This document shows, in pieces, positions 1 to 9,175 of a stretch of 64,000 nucleotides of DNA. The notes below the pieces were generated by a model. It did not search any database, had not been told where the DNA came from, and saw only the letters and a list, made by a program, of their open reading frames with translations. The DNA is from Pseudolysinimonas sp051954455 (GTDB taxonomy: Bacteria > Actinomycetota > Actinomycetes > Actinomycetales > Microbacteriaceae). Made by a program: the position numbers and the translations under genes. Position 1 is the stretch's first letter. Each line of letters starts with the position of its first letter. The stretch spans positions 1 to 64,000 of the forward strand of contig NZ_JBQCHS010000012.1 of NCBI RefSeq assembly GCF_051954455.1. Direction: 5' to 3'.

Positions 1-272
<272 letters not shown>

Positions 273-348
273 CGGCCGGCGCGGGCGGCGAAGGGTCGAA
301 GGTCCCGGCGACGGGACGGACGTCATGTCCCCGAAACGCGACAGCGGC

Positions 349-354
349 TAGATT
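349..354 (+). promoter_or_regulatory. Probable -10 box (TAGATT) of the amino-acid ABC operon
   Basis: TAGATT lies 57 bases before the first ATG and resembles the TAGATT at 3081-3086 upstream of the metallophosphoesterase, including the flanking GC before and C after. No good -35 is visible. A Shine-Dalgarno GAGGAAGG follows at 397-404. I see nothing else in 273-411. Confidence 0.45.
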
Positions 355-411
355 CGTTCACCATCGGCCCCGTGCACCCGCGGCCGTCCTGCATCCGAGG
401 AAGGTTCCCCC

Positions 412-1320
412 ATGCGCAAGACTCTCGTCCTCCCCGTCGCGGCCGTCGCCGCGGCGCTCCTGCTCGCCGGCTGCGTCGACAACAGCGGCGGATCGGGCGG
501 CTCGGGCGGCAGCGGCTCCGGCACCAAGAACAGCTACGGCGTCACCAAGGACGACGCGCTCGCCAAGACGCTGCCGAGCAAGATCTCCTCGGCCGGCAAG
601 CTCACGATCGGCATCGACGCCACCTACGCGCCCAACGAGTACAAGGACTCCGACGGCAAGCCGATCGGCTGGGACGTCGACCTCGCCGACGCGATCGCCG
701 CGAAGCTCGGCGTGACCACCGACTACACGATCTCGAAGTTCGACAACATCATCCCGAGCATCACGGGGGGCCGGTACGACCTCGGCGTCTCGTCGTTCAC
801 CGACACGACCGAGCGCGAGAAGCAGGTCGACTTCGTCAACTACTACAGCGCCGGCGTGCTGTGGGCCTCCCAGAAGGGCAAGACCGTCGACCCCGACAAC
901 GCGTGCGGGCTGAAGGTCGCGGTCGAGGCCGGCACCTACGAGGACACCGACGAGGTGCCCGCGAAGTCGAAGGCCTGCACCGACGCCGGCAAGCCGGCCA
1001 TCCAGGTCCTCAAGTTCGACGGGCAGGACCAGGCGACCAACGCGCTCGTGCTCGGCCAGGTCGACGCGATGAGCGCCGACTCGCCGATCACCGAGTACGC
1101 GATCAGCAAGCAGAAGGACAAGATCCAGGCCGCCGGCAAGACGTTCGACGTCGCGCCCTACGGCATCGCAGTCGACAAGGGCTCGAAGCTCACCGATGTG
1201 ATCAAGAACGCCCTGCAGTCGCTCATCGACGACGGCACCTACACGAAGATCCTCACCAAGTGGGGTGTGCAGGACGGCGCGGTCGACAAGGCCGACGTCA
1301 ACGCCGCGTCGAAGCAGTAA
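412..1320 (+). CDS. Polar amino-acid ABC transporter substrate-binding lipoprotein
   Basis: This is a 302-residue extracytoplasmic solute receptor of the bacterial family 3 (Glu/Gln/His/Arg) type. The N-terminus MRKTLVLPVAAVAAALLLAGC is a lipoprotein signal with lipobox LAGC, followed by a Gly/Ser-rich linker. The mature part opens with GKLTIGIDATYAPNEYKDSDG, typical of the family (SBP_bac_3), and includes IIPSITGGRYDLGVSSFTDT. A strong Shine-Dalgarno (GAGGAAGG, 397-404) fixes the ATG. It is the first gene of an operon with a permease and an ATPase, so it delivers the ligand to that importer. The exact amino acid is not readable from sequence. Confidence 0.92.
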   Translation: MRKTLVLPVAAVAAALLLAGCVDNSGGSGGSGGSGSGTKNSYGVTKDDALAKTLPSKISSAGKLTIGIDATYAPNEYKDSDGKPIGWDVDLADAIAAKLGVTTDYTISKFDNIIPSITGGRYDLGVSSFTDTTEREKQVDFVNYYSAGVLWASQKGKTVDPDNACGLKVAVEAGTYEDTDEVPAKSKACTDAGKPAIQVLKFDGQDQATNALVLGQVDAMSADSPITEYAISKQKDKIQAAGKTFDVAPYGIAVDKGSKLTDVIKNALQSLIDDGTYTKILTKWGVQDGAVDKADVNAASKQ

Positions 1321-1341
1321 CTCCCGCAACCCGGAGTCGAG

Positions 1342-2267
1342 ATGACGGACGAACAGCGCCCCGAGGCGATCCGCGCGATCCGCCTGCGGCACCCCTGGCG
1401 GATCACCATCGCGGTGATCCTGATCCTCCTCGTGGTGCTGTTCGTCCTCGACGCCGCCCAGCGCAAGGCATTCGGCTGGCAGTACGTCGGCAAGTACATC
1501 TTCGACAGGCGGATCAGCGAGGCGGCGCTCGTCACGCTCGAGCTGACCGTGCTGTCGATGGTGATCGGCATCGTGCTCGGCCTGATCCTCGCGGTCATGC
1601 GCCTGTCGCCGAACCCGGTCGTCAAGGCGGTGGCCTGGGTGTACCTCTGGATCTTCCGCGGCACCCCGGTCTACGTGCAGCTGGTGTTCTGGGGCCTCAT
1701 CACCCTCATCTACAACTCGGTGATCATCGGGATCCCGTTCGTCCACACCTGGGCGACGATCCCGATCACCTGGGTGCCGCCGCTGTTCTTCATCTCGGTG
1801 GTCGGTCTGTCGCTCAACGAGGCCGCCTACATGGCGGAGATCGTCCGCGCCGGTCTGCTCTCGGTGGATCCGGGGCAGGAGGAGGCCTCCAAGGCGCTCG
1901 GCATGTCGTGGAGCCAGACCATGTCGCGCATCGTCATCCCGCAGGCGATGCGGGTCATCATCCCGCCGACCGGCAACGAGGTCATCTCGATGCTGAAGAC
2001 GACGACGCTCGTCGCCGCGGTCCCATTCACCCTCGACCTGTTCGGGCGCGCGCGCGACATCTCGGCCGAGACGTTCACGCCGATCCCGCTGCTCATCGTC
2101 GCGTCGCTCTGGTACCTCTTCTTCACCTCGATCCTCATGGTCGGCCAGTACTTCCTCGAGAAGCGCTTCCAGCGCGGGACCCGCCGCGGCACGCCGATCA
2201 TCGACGGCGACTCCGTGGCTCCCGCGTCGGTCGGGGGGCCGGTCATCGGCGGCCAGGGGGGAGTGCG

Positions 2268-2271
<4 letters not shown>
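1342..2271 (+). CDS. Amino-acid ABC transporter permease (HisM/GlnP type)
   Basis: A 309-residue inner-membrane permease. A first membrane segment near residues 15-33 is followed by the His/Glu/Gln permease domain (about 60-270). The EAA-type loop reads EEASKALGMSWSQTMSRIVIP, which docks the ATPase. The sequence FRGTPVYVQLVFWGL is typical of polar amino-acid permeases. GGAG at 1333-1336 precedes the ATG by 5 bases. The stop overlaps the ATPase start as ATGA, so the two are translationally coupled. Only one permease gene is present, so the membrane part is probably a homodimer. Confidence 0.92.
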
Positions 2272-3059
<788 letters not shown>

Positions 3060-3080
3060 CCCTCCCGATCGCGGGACCGC

Positions 3081-3086
3081 TAGATT
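3081..3086 (+). promoter_or_regulatory. Probable -10 box (TAGATT) of the metallophosphoesterase gene
   Basis: TAGATT, 22 bases after the ATPase stop, resembles the box at 349-354 in sequence and flanks. Transcription would start about 50 bases before the ATG at 3145. A GAAGGA ribosome site sits at 3132-3137. An ATG at 3102 lies in a shadow frame. Confidence 0.4.
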
Positions 3087-3144
3087 CATCCCGATCCCGG
3101 CATGCGTCGGGTTCGCCCCCGACCCGAACCCGAAGGATCGGCCC

Positions 3145-4935
3145 ATGCCCGGTCTGTCCCGTCGTCAGTTCCTAGCCGGCGCCGCCTCGGCGGCCGCGGT
3201 CACGGGACTCTCGATCGACGTCCTCGGTCCGGCGCTGACCGCGCGGGCCGCGACCGCATCGACCACGGCCGGCGCGACCCCGTCGACGCTGCAGCAGACC
3301 ATCCTGCGGGGCGCGACGGGGCAGGGCGGCTACCACACGCTGACCACCGGGCCGGGGGAGCCCTACCTCCCGCGTCTGGACGTCCTGCGCCGTGAGCCGG
3401 GCGCCGCCCGAGCGGGCGCTCGGCGCTCGCTCCTGTATCTCGGCCACCTCTCCGATCTGCACGTGATCGACGCGCAGTCGCCGGCGCGCATCGAGCCGAT
3501 GATCGTGCAGGACCACGCGGCGTGGGGCTCGGCCTTCCACCCGCAGGATCCGATGAGCGTCCACACCACGGCGGCGATGGTCCACGCCTTCGCCGACGCC
3601 CGCTACAGCCCCCTGACCGGTGCGCCCATGGGGGCGGCGGTGGTCACCGGGGACAGCGCCGACATGCATTCGCACCTCGAACTCCGCTGGTACATCGACC
3701 TCATGGACGGCAAGTCGGTCGACCCGGCGAGCGCCGGCCGCGTCTTCCACGGCGTGCAGGCCTGGCCCGAGGCGATCTGGGCCTACCGGCCGGCCGATCC
3801 GGCCGGCGGCGGCTTCGGGCACCACGGATTCCCGCGACTGCCGACGCTCCTCGACCAGGCGATCGCACGGCCCGTCGCCTCCCCGGGTCTGCCCGCCCCC
3901 TGGTACGCGGTGTACGGCAACCACGACACGCTCCTGCTCGGGACCTTCGGGCTCTCGCCCATGCTGCGCGACCTCGCCGTCGGCGGGCGGAAGTCGTACA
4001 CGATCGAGGCGACGGCGGCCGGCATCCTCGGCGGGTACGCCGCGACCGCGAGCCCGCTCCAGCAGTGGCTGGACTCCGTCGGCATCGCGTTCGGACGTCC
4101 CGGGTTCAAGGACGTGCCCGCCAACCCCGAGCGCTTCCTCTTCTCGCAGCACCAGTTCATGGCCGAGCACTTCGAGACCGAGAAGACGCCGGGCCCGATC
4201 GGGCATGGATTCACGAAGCACAACCTGGACTCCGGCGAGACGTGGTGGAAGGCGAACCTCTCACCGCACGTCCGCGTCTTCGGCCTGGACACCTGCAACC
4301 AGGTCGCGGGCCCCGACGGCGCGGTCCCGGACGTGCAGTTCCGCTGGCTCGAGAAAGAGCTGGCAGCGGCCCAGCGGGAGCGGAAACTGGTGCTGATCCT
4401 CAGCCACCACAACAGCGTCACGCTCGAGAACCGCGCCCAGCGTCCTGGTGACGACGAGGTTCTGCACGGCGCCGAGGACTTCGTCGCCATGCTGCTGAAG
4501 TACCCGGTGGTCATTGGGTGGCTCAACGGCCACACCCACCTCAACCAGATCCTGGCCCACACCTCCCCGACCGGCGGCTTCTGGGAGATCACCACCGCCT
4601 CGTGCATCGACTTCCCGCAGCAGCAGCAGGTCGTCGAGCTGGTCGACAACCGCGACGGGACGATGTCGCTGTTCACCACCGTTCTGGACCACGCCTCGCC
4701 GGCCGTGCCCGGCACGAGCGGCAGCGCCGCGGACCTCGCCGCACGCAGCCGCGAGTTCGCGGCCAACGACTGGGCCGAGACGCCCGCGATGCGCCGGGGG
4801 TCGCCGCTGGATCGCAACACCGAGCTCCTGCTGCCCGCGCCGTTCGACCTCTCGGCGATCTCGGATTCCGCGCTCGAGGCTCAGCACCTCGCCGAGGGCG
4901 CCCGGATCGTGGCCTACGAGAGGCGGATTGCGTGA
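3145..4935 (+). CDS. Tat-exported metallophosphoesterase (TIGR03767-like)
   Basis: A 596-residue protein with a twin-arginine signal (LSRRQFLAGAASAAA, residues 4-18), so it is exported folded. Calcineurin-like metal-site motifs appear in order: HLSDLHVID (D104, H106), VVTGDSADMHSH (about 168-178), YGNHD (about 257) and NGHTHLN (about 461). The length and the long insertion between the first and second motifs fit the actinobacterial TIGR03767 family. Its natural substrate is not established. GAAGGA at 3132-3137 supports the ATG. The stop overlaps the GTG of the next small lipoprotein gene, so the two are probably co-expressed at the envelope. Confidence 0.85.
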   Translation: MPGLSRRQFLAGAASAAAVTGLSIDVLGPALTARAATASTTAGATPSTLQQTILRGATGQGGYHTLTTGPGEPYLPRLDVLRREPGAARAGARRSLLYLGHLSDLHVIDAQSPARIEPMIVQDHAAWGSAFHPQDPMSVHTTAAMVHAFADARYSPLTGAPMGAAVVTGDSADMHSHLELRWYIDLMDGKSVDPASAGRVFHGVQAWPEAIWAYRPADPAGGGFGHHGFPRLPTLLDQAIARPVASPGLPAPWYAVYGNHDTLLLGTFGLSPMLRDLAVGGRKSYTIEATAAGILGGYAATASPLQQWLDSVGIAFGRPGFKDVPANPERFLFSQHQFMAEHFETEKTPGPIGHGFTKHNLDSGETWWKANLSPHVRVFGLDTCNQVAGPDGAVPDVQFRWLEKELAAAQRERKLVLILSHHNSVTLENRAQRPGDDEVLHGAEDFVAMLLKYPVVIGWLNGHTHLNQILAHTSPTGGFWEITTASCIDFPQQQQVVELVDNRDGTMSLFTTVLDHASPAVPGTSGSAADLAARSREFAANDWAETPAMRRGSPLDRNTELLLPAPFDLSAISDSALEAQHLAEGARIVAYERRIA

Positions 4936-5282
4936 GGCGCCCGCTCGCCGTCGCCGGCATCCTCGTCGCCGCCGGCGCGCTCGCCGGCTGCTCGCAGGTG
5001 GCGGCTCTGGCACCGGTCGGGGGCACCCGGCTCGTCGAGGTCCGATTCGCGACCATCGACGTGCTGGAGGAGCACGCGGTGCAGGTGGAGCTCGCGCCGG
5101 TCTGCCGGAGGGCGACCGACGCGACGATCTCGTGCGTCGGCACCACCCGGGACGGTCGGCGGATCACCGGGATCTCGCGCGGCTCCGCGCCCGACCGGCT
5201 GACCGTCGAGGTCGGCGGCGATGTGCTCCACGACGGGCCCTACCTGCCGGTGCTGGACCGGGCCGCGCAGGGGACATCGTGA
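4932..5282 (+). CDS. Small lipoprotein of unknown function
   Basis: A 116-residue protein starting with GTG at 4932, which overlaps the preceding stop as GTGA. The N-terminus VRRPLAVAGILVAAGALAGC is a clear lipoprotein signal with lipobox LAGC. The mature part is about 95 residues with two cysteines (in APVCRRATD and TISCVGTT) that might form a disulfide. I do not recognise the family. Coupling to the metallophosphoesterase upstream and the membrane protein downstream (again a GTGA overlap) suggests a shared envelope role, which is inference only. Confidence 0.7.
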   Translation: MRRPLAVAGILVAAGALAGCSQVAALAPVGGTRLVEVRFATIDVLEEHAVQVELAPVCRRATDATISCVGTTRDGRRITGISRGSAPDRLTVEVGGDVLHDGPYLPVLDRAAQGTS

Positions 5283-5854
5283 GACGCGCCTGGCGGGTCC
5301 TGGCGCCGTTGATCGTCGTGGAGTCGCTTGCGCAGGCGGCGCGCGGCCTGCTGGCCGCGGCGTGGTCGGCCGGTCTCCTCGCCATCGTCGCCGTCTCGGC
5401 GGTGGCGACCGCGGGCGGCCTCGTGATCCTGGTCGCGGCGCTCCGCGACGCCGCCGCCGGGCGACCCCTCGCGGCGCCCGGGGCCCTCGTCGTGGTCGCG
5501 TCGGTGGTGGTGGTCGTCGTCGTGTCGGCGGCGGCCGTGGCGAACCCCATTGCGGGCGGTGTCGCCCTCGTCGTCGCGCTGCCCGCCCTGGGCGCCGTCG
5601 CGAGCGGGCGTCCGCACCCCCGCGCCATGGCGGCGGCGTTCCGACGACCGGTGTCGGCGGTCCTGGCCGTCGTCGTGTCCGTCGTCGTCGTTCTCCTGCT
5701 CGCGGTCGCGTCGGCGCTCCTTGGCTTCTTCGTGACCGGGGTCTGGTCGGCGGCGATCCTCTGGCTCATCGACGGTGTCGCCGCTTGTCTGCTGCTGATG
5801 TGGTGGACGTCCCTGATCCGATCGGCGTCCGGCGGCCGCGTCGCGGATCGTTAG
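5279..5854 (+). CDS. Membrane protein of unknown function
   Basis: A 191-residue very hydrophobic protein from GTG 5279, overlapping the lipoprotein stop. About five or six membrane segments are visible, for example LLAIVAVSAVATAGGLVILV, GALVVVASVVVVVVVSAAAV and VLAVVVSVVVVLLLAVASAL. The loop SGRPHPRAMAAAFRRP is cytoplasm-like. I recognise no family motif. The TAG stop at 5852-5854 is also the start of the -10 box of the antiporter gene that follows. Confidence 0.65.
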   Translation: MRRAWRVLAPLIVVESLAQAARGLLAAAWSAGLLAIVAVSAVATAGGLVILVAALRDAAAGRPLAAPGALVVVASVVVVVVVSAAAVANPIAGGVALVVALPALGAVASGRPHPRAMAAAFRRPVSAVLAVVVSVVVVLLLAVASALLGFFVTGVWSAAILWLIDGVAACLLLMWWTSLIRSASGGRVADR

Positions 5855-5857
5855 CCT
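5852..5857 (+). promoter_or_regulatory. Leaderless promoter -10 box (TAGCCT) of the antiporter gene
   Basis: TAGCCT is followed by 7 bases and then the ATG at 5865, the spacing expected when transcription starts at or next to the start codon. The first three bases are the stop codon of the preceding gene. No Shine-Dalgarno is present. Confidence 0.6.
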
Positions 5858-5864
5858 GATCGGC

Positions 5865-7817
5865 ATGCACGGCCCTGAACTCGTCACGCTCGTCGTCGTC
5901 GGGGTCGTCCTCGTCATCGGGGTGGTCTCGTTCTTCGCGGGCCGGATCGGCGTCGCCGCGCCCCTGGCGCTCACGGTGGTCGGGGTGGGGATCGGCGCGA
6001 TCCCCGCGGTCCCGCACGTCGACGTCGAGCCGGACATCGTGCTCACCGTGATCCTGCCGCCGCTGCTCTACGCCGCCGCGCGCCAGGTGCCGCTCGTCGA
6101 CTTCCGCCGCAACCTCCGGGTCATCGCGTTCCTGGCCGTCGCGCTCGTGATCGTCTCGGCCGTCGCGGTCGGCGTCGTCGTGCACCTGGTCTGGGTCGCG
6201 GTGCCGCTCGCGCTCGCGATCGCCCTCGGGGCCGTCGTAGCGCCCCCGGACGCCGTCGCCGCGACGAGTCTCGGCAAACGGCTCGGACTGCCGCCGCGCA
6301 TCGTCACGATCCTCGAGGGAGAAGGGCTGGTCAACGACGCGACGGCGCTCGTGCTGTTGTCGACGATGCTCGCGATCGCGACGACCTCCGTCGCAACGCC
6401 GAGCGGGTGGATGATCGCCCTGACGTTCGCGTGGGCGGTGATCGGCGCCGTCCTCATCGGCGGTGTCCTCGGCTTCGCCGTCGTCGCGCTCCGGCGCCGC
6501 ATCGGCGACCCGGTCCTGGACGCGGCGATCTCGCTCGTCGTCCCCTTCGTCGCCTACCTCGCGGGCGAGTACGCCGGTTCGTCGGGAGTGGTGGCGGTCG
6601 TCGTGGCGGGCATCATCGTCGGCAACCAGGGTGCCTACCGGATCCGGGCGACCTTTCGCCTGGCCGAGTCGGGCACCTGGCGCATCGTCACGCTCATCGT
6701 CGAGAACGCGGTCTTCCTGTTCATGGGATTCCAGCTCTGGCCGGTCGTGGGCAGGGTCGCCGGATCGGGCGAGCTCGTCGGCACCCTCGGTGTGGCCGGC
6801 GTCGTCATCGTCCTGCTGGTCGGGATCCGGTTCGCATCGATGCCCCCGTTGCTGCGGACGATCCGACGGCGCTACCGCCGGCGCGCGGAGCGGGCGGAGC
6901 GGACCAACGCACGATTCGGCGACCTCACCCAGCAGGACTTCGAGAACCGCGTCGCGACGTTCCAGCAGCTCGGCATCACGCCCTCGCCGGCGAAGAGCTT
7001 CGCGCGCGGCCTCCGCGCGCGGCTCGGACTCGTCACCGAGAAGGACCGGCAGGCCCGCGACCGGATCGCGGCGCAGCTGAAGGAGCTCGAGAGCAATCCG
7101 CCGGCCGACCCGCCTCGGCTGGACGAGAAGGCGCGCACCCGGTTCTCCCGGTCGTTCCAGAACTTCCGTCGGCGTCTCGATCAGCAGAACAACGACCTGA
7201 CGGCGGAGCGCGACCAGGCGCTCGGATGGCGCGACGGCGTGATCCTCGGCCTGTCCGGCATGCGCGGCGTGGTCACCGTCGCCGCCGTGCAGACGATCTC
7301 GGCCGACGCGCCGATGCGCGACTCCCTCATCCTCGTCGCCTTCGCGGTGGCGATCGTCACCCTGGTCGCCCAGGGCCTGCTGCTGCCGCCCGTGGTCCGC
7401 CGGCTCCGGCCGGCCGGGGACGTCTCGGTCGACGACCGCAGCGAGCTGTACGAGCTCCGCAAGCTTCTGGCGAACGCGGGCGACGAGGCGGTCGCCCGGG
7501 CCGTCGCCGACGCCGAGCGGTCCGGACAGCCGGTGAAGCCGGGCGTCGAGGACGAGGTCGCGGCGCAGGGCCAATCCTGGCTGCGACGGCTGCAGGTCTG
7601 GACGGAGGCCGACCTGAGCGATCACGACAACCGGATCGCGCAGTTCCAGCGGCTCCGCCGCGTCCAGCTCGACGCCGAGCGCGCCGCGCTCCGGGACGTC
7701 TACGAGCGCGGCGCCTTCTCGTCGGAGGCGATCGACACGATGCGTGGCGCGCTCGACTCCGACGAGATCGGCATCGACGCGGTCGACGAGCAGCTGGGCG
7801 ACGCCGGGCGGGCGTGA
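5865..7817 (+). CDS. Na+/H+ antiporter (CPA1/NhaP type)
   Basis: A 650-residue transporter exchanging cytoplasmic Na+ or K+ for protons. Membrane segments occupy residues 1-330 and about 465-520. Family ion-site motifs are visible in VVAPPDAVAATSLGKRLG and ILEGEGLVNDATALVL, where the ND pair is characteristic of electroneutral CPA1 exchangers. A hydrophilic insert of about 130 residues precedes the last segments (GLSGMRGVVTVAAVQTI), and a 130-residue charged tail follows. This layout is common in actinobacterial members. The gene stands alone with a leaderless promoter and a terminator at 7831-7873. Confidence 0.88.
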   Translation: MHGPELVTLVVVGVVLVIGVVSFFAGRIGVAAPLALTVVGVGIGAIPAVPHVDVEPDIVLTVILPPLLYAAARQVPLVDFRRNLRVIAFLAVALVIVSAVAVGVVVHLVWVAVPLALAIALGAVVAPPDAVAATSLGKRLGLPPRIVTILEGEGLVNDATALVLLSTMLAIATTSVATPSGWMIALTFAWAVIGAVLIGGVLGFAVVALRRRIGDPVLDAAISLVVPFVAYLAGEYAGSSGVVAVVVAGIIVGNQGAYRIRATFRLAESGTWRIVTLIVENAVFLFMGFQLWPVVGRVAGSGELVGTLGVAGVVIVLLVGIRFASMPPLLRTIRRRYRRRAERAERTNARFGDLTQQDFENRVATFQQLGITPSPAKSFARGLRARLGLVTEKDRQARDRIAAQLKELESNPPADPPRLDEKARTRFSRSFQNFRRRLDQQNNDLTAERDQALGWRDGVILGLSGMRGVVTVAAVQTISADAPMRDSLILVAFAVAIVTLVAQGLLLPPVVRRLRPAGDVSVDDRSELYELRKLLANAGDEAVARAVADAERSGQPVKPGVEDEVAAQGQSWLRRLQVWTEADLSDHDNRIAQFQRLRRVQLDAERAALRDVYERGAFSSEAIDTMRGALDSDEIGIDAVDEQLGDAGRA

Positions 7818-7830
7818 CCTCCGGCGGGGT

Positions 7831-7873
7831 GAAGGCGGCGGCGACGGGCTGAGACTCCTCCGCCGCCGCCTTC
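7831..7873 (+). terminator. Hairpin terminator after the antiporter
   Basis: GAAGGCGGCGGCG (7831-7843) pairs perfectly with 7861-7873 across a 17-base loop. There is no T-run, as is common in GC-rich genomes. Apart from this and the msr promoter, the 7818-8084 gap holds nothing I can name. Confidence 0.6.
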
Positions 7874-8005
7874 GAGCCGGCCGTCCGTCTGCGTCGACGA
7901 GTGACACGCGGAAGCGGACCGGCGCGTCCACTTTAAGGATGCCGGGCGGCTATCTCGCACCCCGCGGTCGAGGGTGCAGGCGACGCCCAGGCCGGGCGCC
8001 GGTTC

Positions 8006-8037
8006 GGGAACCGAATCGCAGGCTCCGTTGTTATACC
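8006..8037 (+). promoter_or_regulatory. Candidate SigH/SigR-type promoter of msrB-msrA
   Basis: GGGAAC at 8006-8011 and GTT at 8030-8032 are separated by 18 bases. This matches the GGAA(C/T)-N18-GTT pattern of thiol-stress ECF sigma factors (SigR in Streptomyces, SigH in mycobacteria). TATACC at 8032-8037 could instead serve a housekeeping promoter. The GGGAAC also lies in a small inverted repeat (TTCGG, GAA, CCGAA), so a repressor site is another reading. Confidence 0.45.
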
Positions 8038-8084
8038 TGTCGAAGGCCCCCGGAACCGGGGCCGAGAGACCTGAGGAGGTCACC

Positions 8085-8543
8085 ATGACCGAGTACCGCA
8101 AGGACCCGGCGGCGATCGAGAAGCTCACGCCGGAGCAGTATGCGGTGACGCAGAACGCCGCGACCGAGCGCGCCTTCACCGGCGAGTACTGGGACAACCA
8201 CGAGGACGGCCTGTACGTCGACATCGTCTCGGGCGAGCCCCTGTTCGCGTCGGTGCACAAGTACGACAGCCGGTCCGGGTGGCCGAGCTTCACCGTGCCC
8301 GTCGACCCCGCGAACGTCGTGCTCAAGGACGACAACAGCTACGGGATGCGGCGCACCGAGGTGCGATCGGCCCACGGCGACAGCCACCTGGGCCACGTGT
8401 TCGACGACGGGCCCGCCGACCAGGGCGGCCTCCGGTACTGCATCAACTCCGCGGCGATGCGCTTCGTGCCCCGCGCGGAGCTCGAGAAGTCCGGCTACGG
8501 CGAGTTCGCCTCCCTCTTCACCACCGACAAGGAGAACGCATGA
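8085..8543 (+). CDS. msrB: Peptide-methionine (R)-S-oxide reductase
   Basis: A 152-residue MsrB that reduces the R epimer of methionine sulfoxide in proteins. Family motifs are SGEPLFAS, SRSGWPSF, HLGHVFDDGP and the catalytic RYCINSAAMRF. The zinc-binding CxxC pairs of many MsrBs are missing, and the protein has only one cysteine, the catalytic one. Its sulfenic acid must therefore be reduced by an external thiol. A GAGGAGG site precedes the ATG at 8085. The stop overlaps msrA as ATGA. The upstream GGGAAC-N18-GTT element would fit induction by thiol oxidation. Confidence 0.95.
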   Translation: MTEYRKDPAAIEKLTPEQYAVTQNAATERAFTGEYWDNHEDGLYVDIVSGEPLFASVHKYDSRSGWPSFTVPVDPANVVLKDDNSYGMRRTEVRSAHGDSHLGHVFDDGPADQGGLRYCINSAAMRFVPRAELEKSGYGEFASLFTTDKENA

Positions 8544-9058
8544 CCACCACCGAGCGCGCCATCCTCGCGAGCGGCTGCTTCTGGGGCGCCCAGGAGCTCC
8601 TCCGCGGCGCCCCCGGCGTCATCTCGACGCGCACCGGCTACTCCGGTGACGACAGCACGAAGAACGCCACCTACCGCCGGCACGGGGACCACGCCGAGTC
8701 GGTCGAGGTGATCTTCGACCCCGAGAAGTTCAGCTACCGCGAGCTGCTCGAATTCTTCTTCCAGCTGCACGACCCGACCACCCGGAATCGGCAGGGCAAC
8801 GACATCGGGCGCAGCTACCGCTCGGCGATCTTCTACACGACGCCGGAGCAGGAGCGGACCGCGCGCGAGGTCATCGCGGAGATCGACGCCTCCGGCATCT
8901 GGCCCGGGCCGGTCGTGACCGAGGTCGCGCCCGCGGGCGACTTCTGGGAGGCGGAGGAGGAGCACCAGGACTACCTCCGCAAGTTCCCGAACGGGTACAC
9001 GTGCCACTACGTCCGCCCGCAGTGGAAGCTCCCGAAGAAGGAGTCGGCGACCGCGTAG
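8540..9058 (+). CDS. msrA: Peptide-methionine (S)-S-oxide reductase
   Basis: A 172-residue MsrA with the active-site motif GCFWGAQE near residue 12. It repairs the S epimer of methionine sulfoxide. Only two cysteines occur: the catalytic one in GCFWG and a C-terminal one in NGYTCHYVRP that can act as the resolving cysteine. Other family motifs are TGYSGDDSTKNATYRRHGDH and FFQLHDPTTRNRQGNDIG. The gene is translationally coupled to msrB by a 4-base overlap, giving one transcript for both epimers. A strong hairpin follows at 9085-9120. Confidence 0.95.
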   Translation: MTTTERAILASGCFWGAQELLRGAPGVISTRTGYSGDDSTKNATYRRHGDHAESVEVIFDPEKFSYRELLEFFFQLHDPTTRNRQGNDIGRSYRSAIFYTTPEQERTAREVIAEIDASGIWPGPVVTEVAPAGDFWEAEEEHQDYLRKFPNGYTCHYVRPQWKLPKKESATA

Positions 9059-9084
9059 CTTCACCGCCGCCGCTCAAATTGCAT

Positions 9085-9120
9085 AGAAGCCCTGTGTCGC
9101 AGACGCGATACAGGGCTTCT
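9085..9120 (+). terminator. Hairpin terminator after msrA
   Basis: AGAAGCCCTGT (9085-9095) pairs perfectly with 9110-9120 around a 14-base loop. The core GCCCTGT/ACAGGGC and the following GCGAAATCGGG resemble the hairpin after the arsenate-reductase-like gene at 20543-20580. Confidence 0.7.
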
Positions 9121-9163
9121 GTGCGAAATCGGGTTCGGGCTCGGGCTCCCGCCGTGGGATCGG

Positions 9164-9169
9164 TAGCGT
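9164..9169 (+). promoter_or_regulatory. Leaderless promoter -10 box (TAGCGT)
   Basis: TAGCGT ends 6 bases before the ATG at 9176, with no Shine-Dalgarno. This is the leaderless pattern repeated at many genes in the window. Confidence 0.6.
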
Positions 9170-9175
9170 GGCGGG

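Noticed and set aside
5766..7931. 721-residue minus-strand frame opposite the antiporter
   Set aside because: Its translation is a Arg/Asp-rich shadow without motifs, while the plus strand encodes a clear antiporter.
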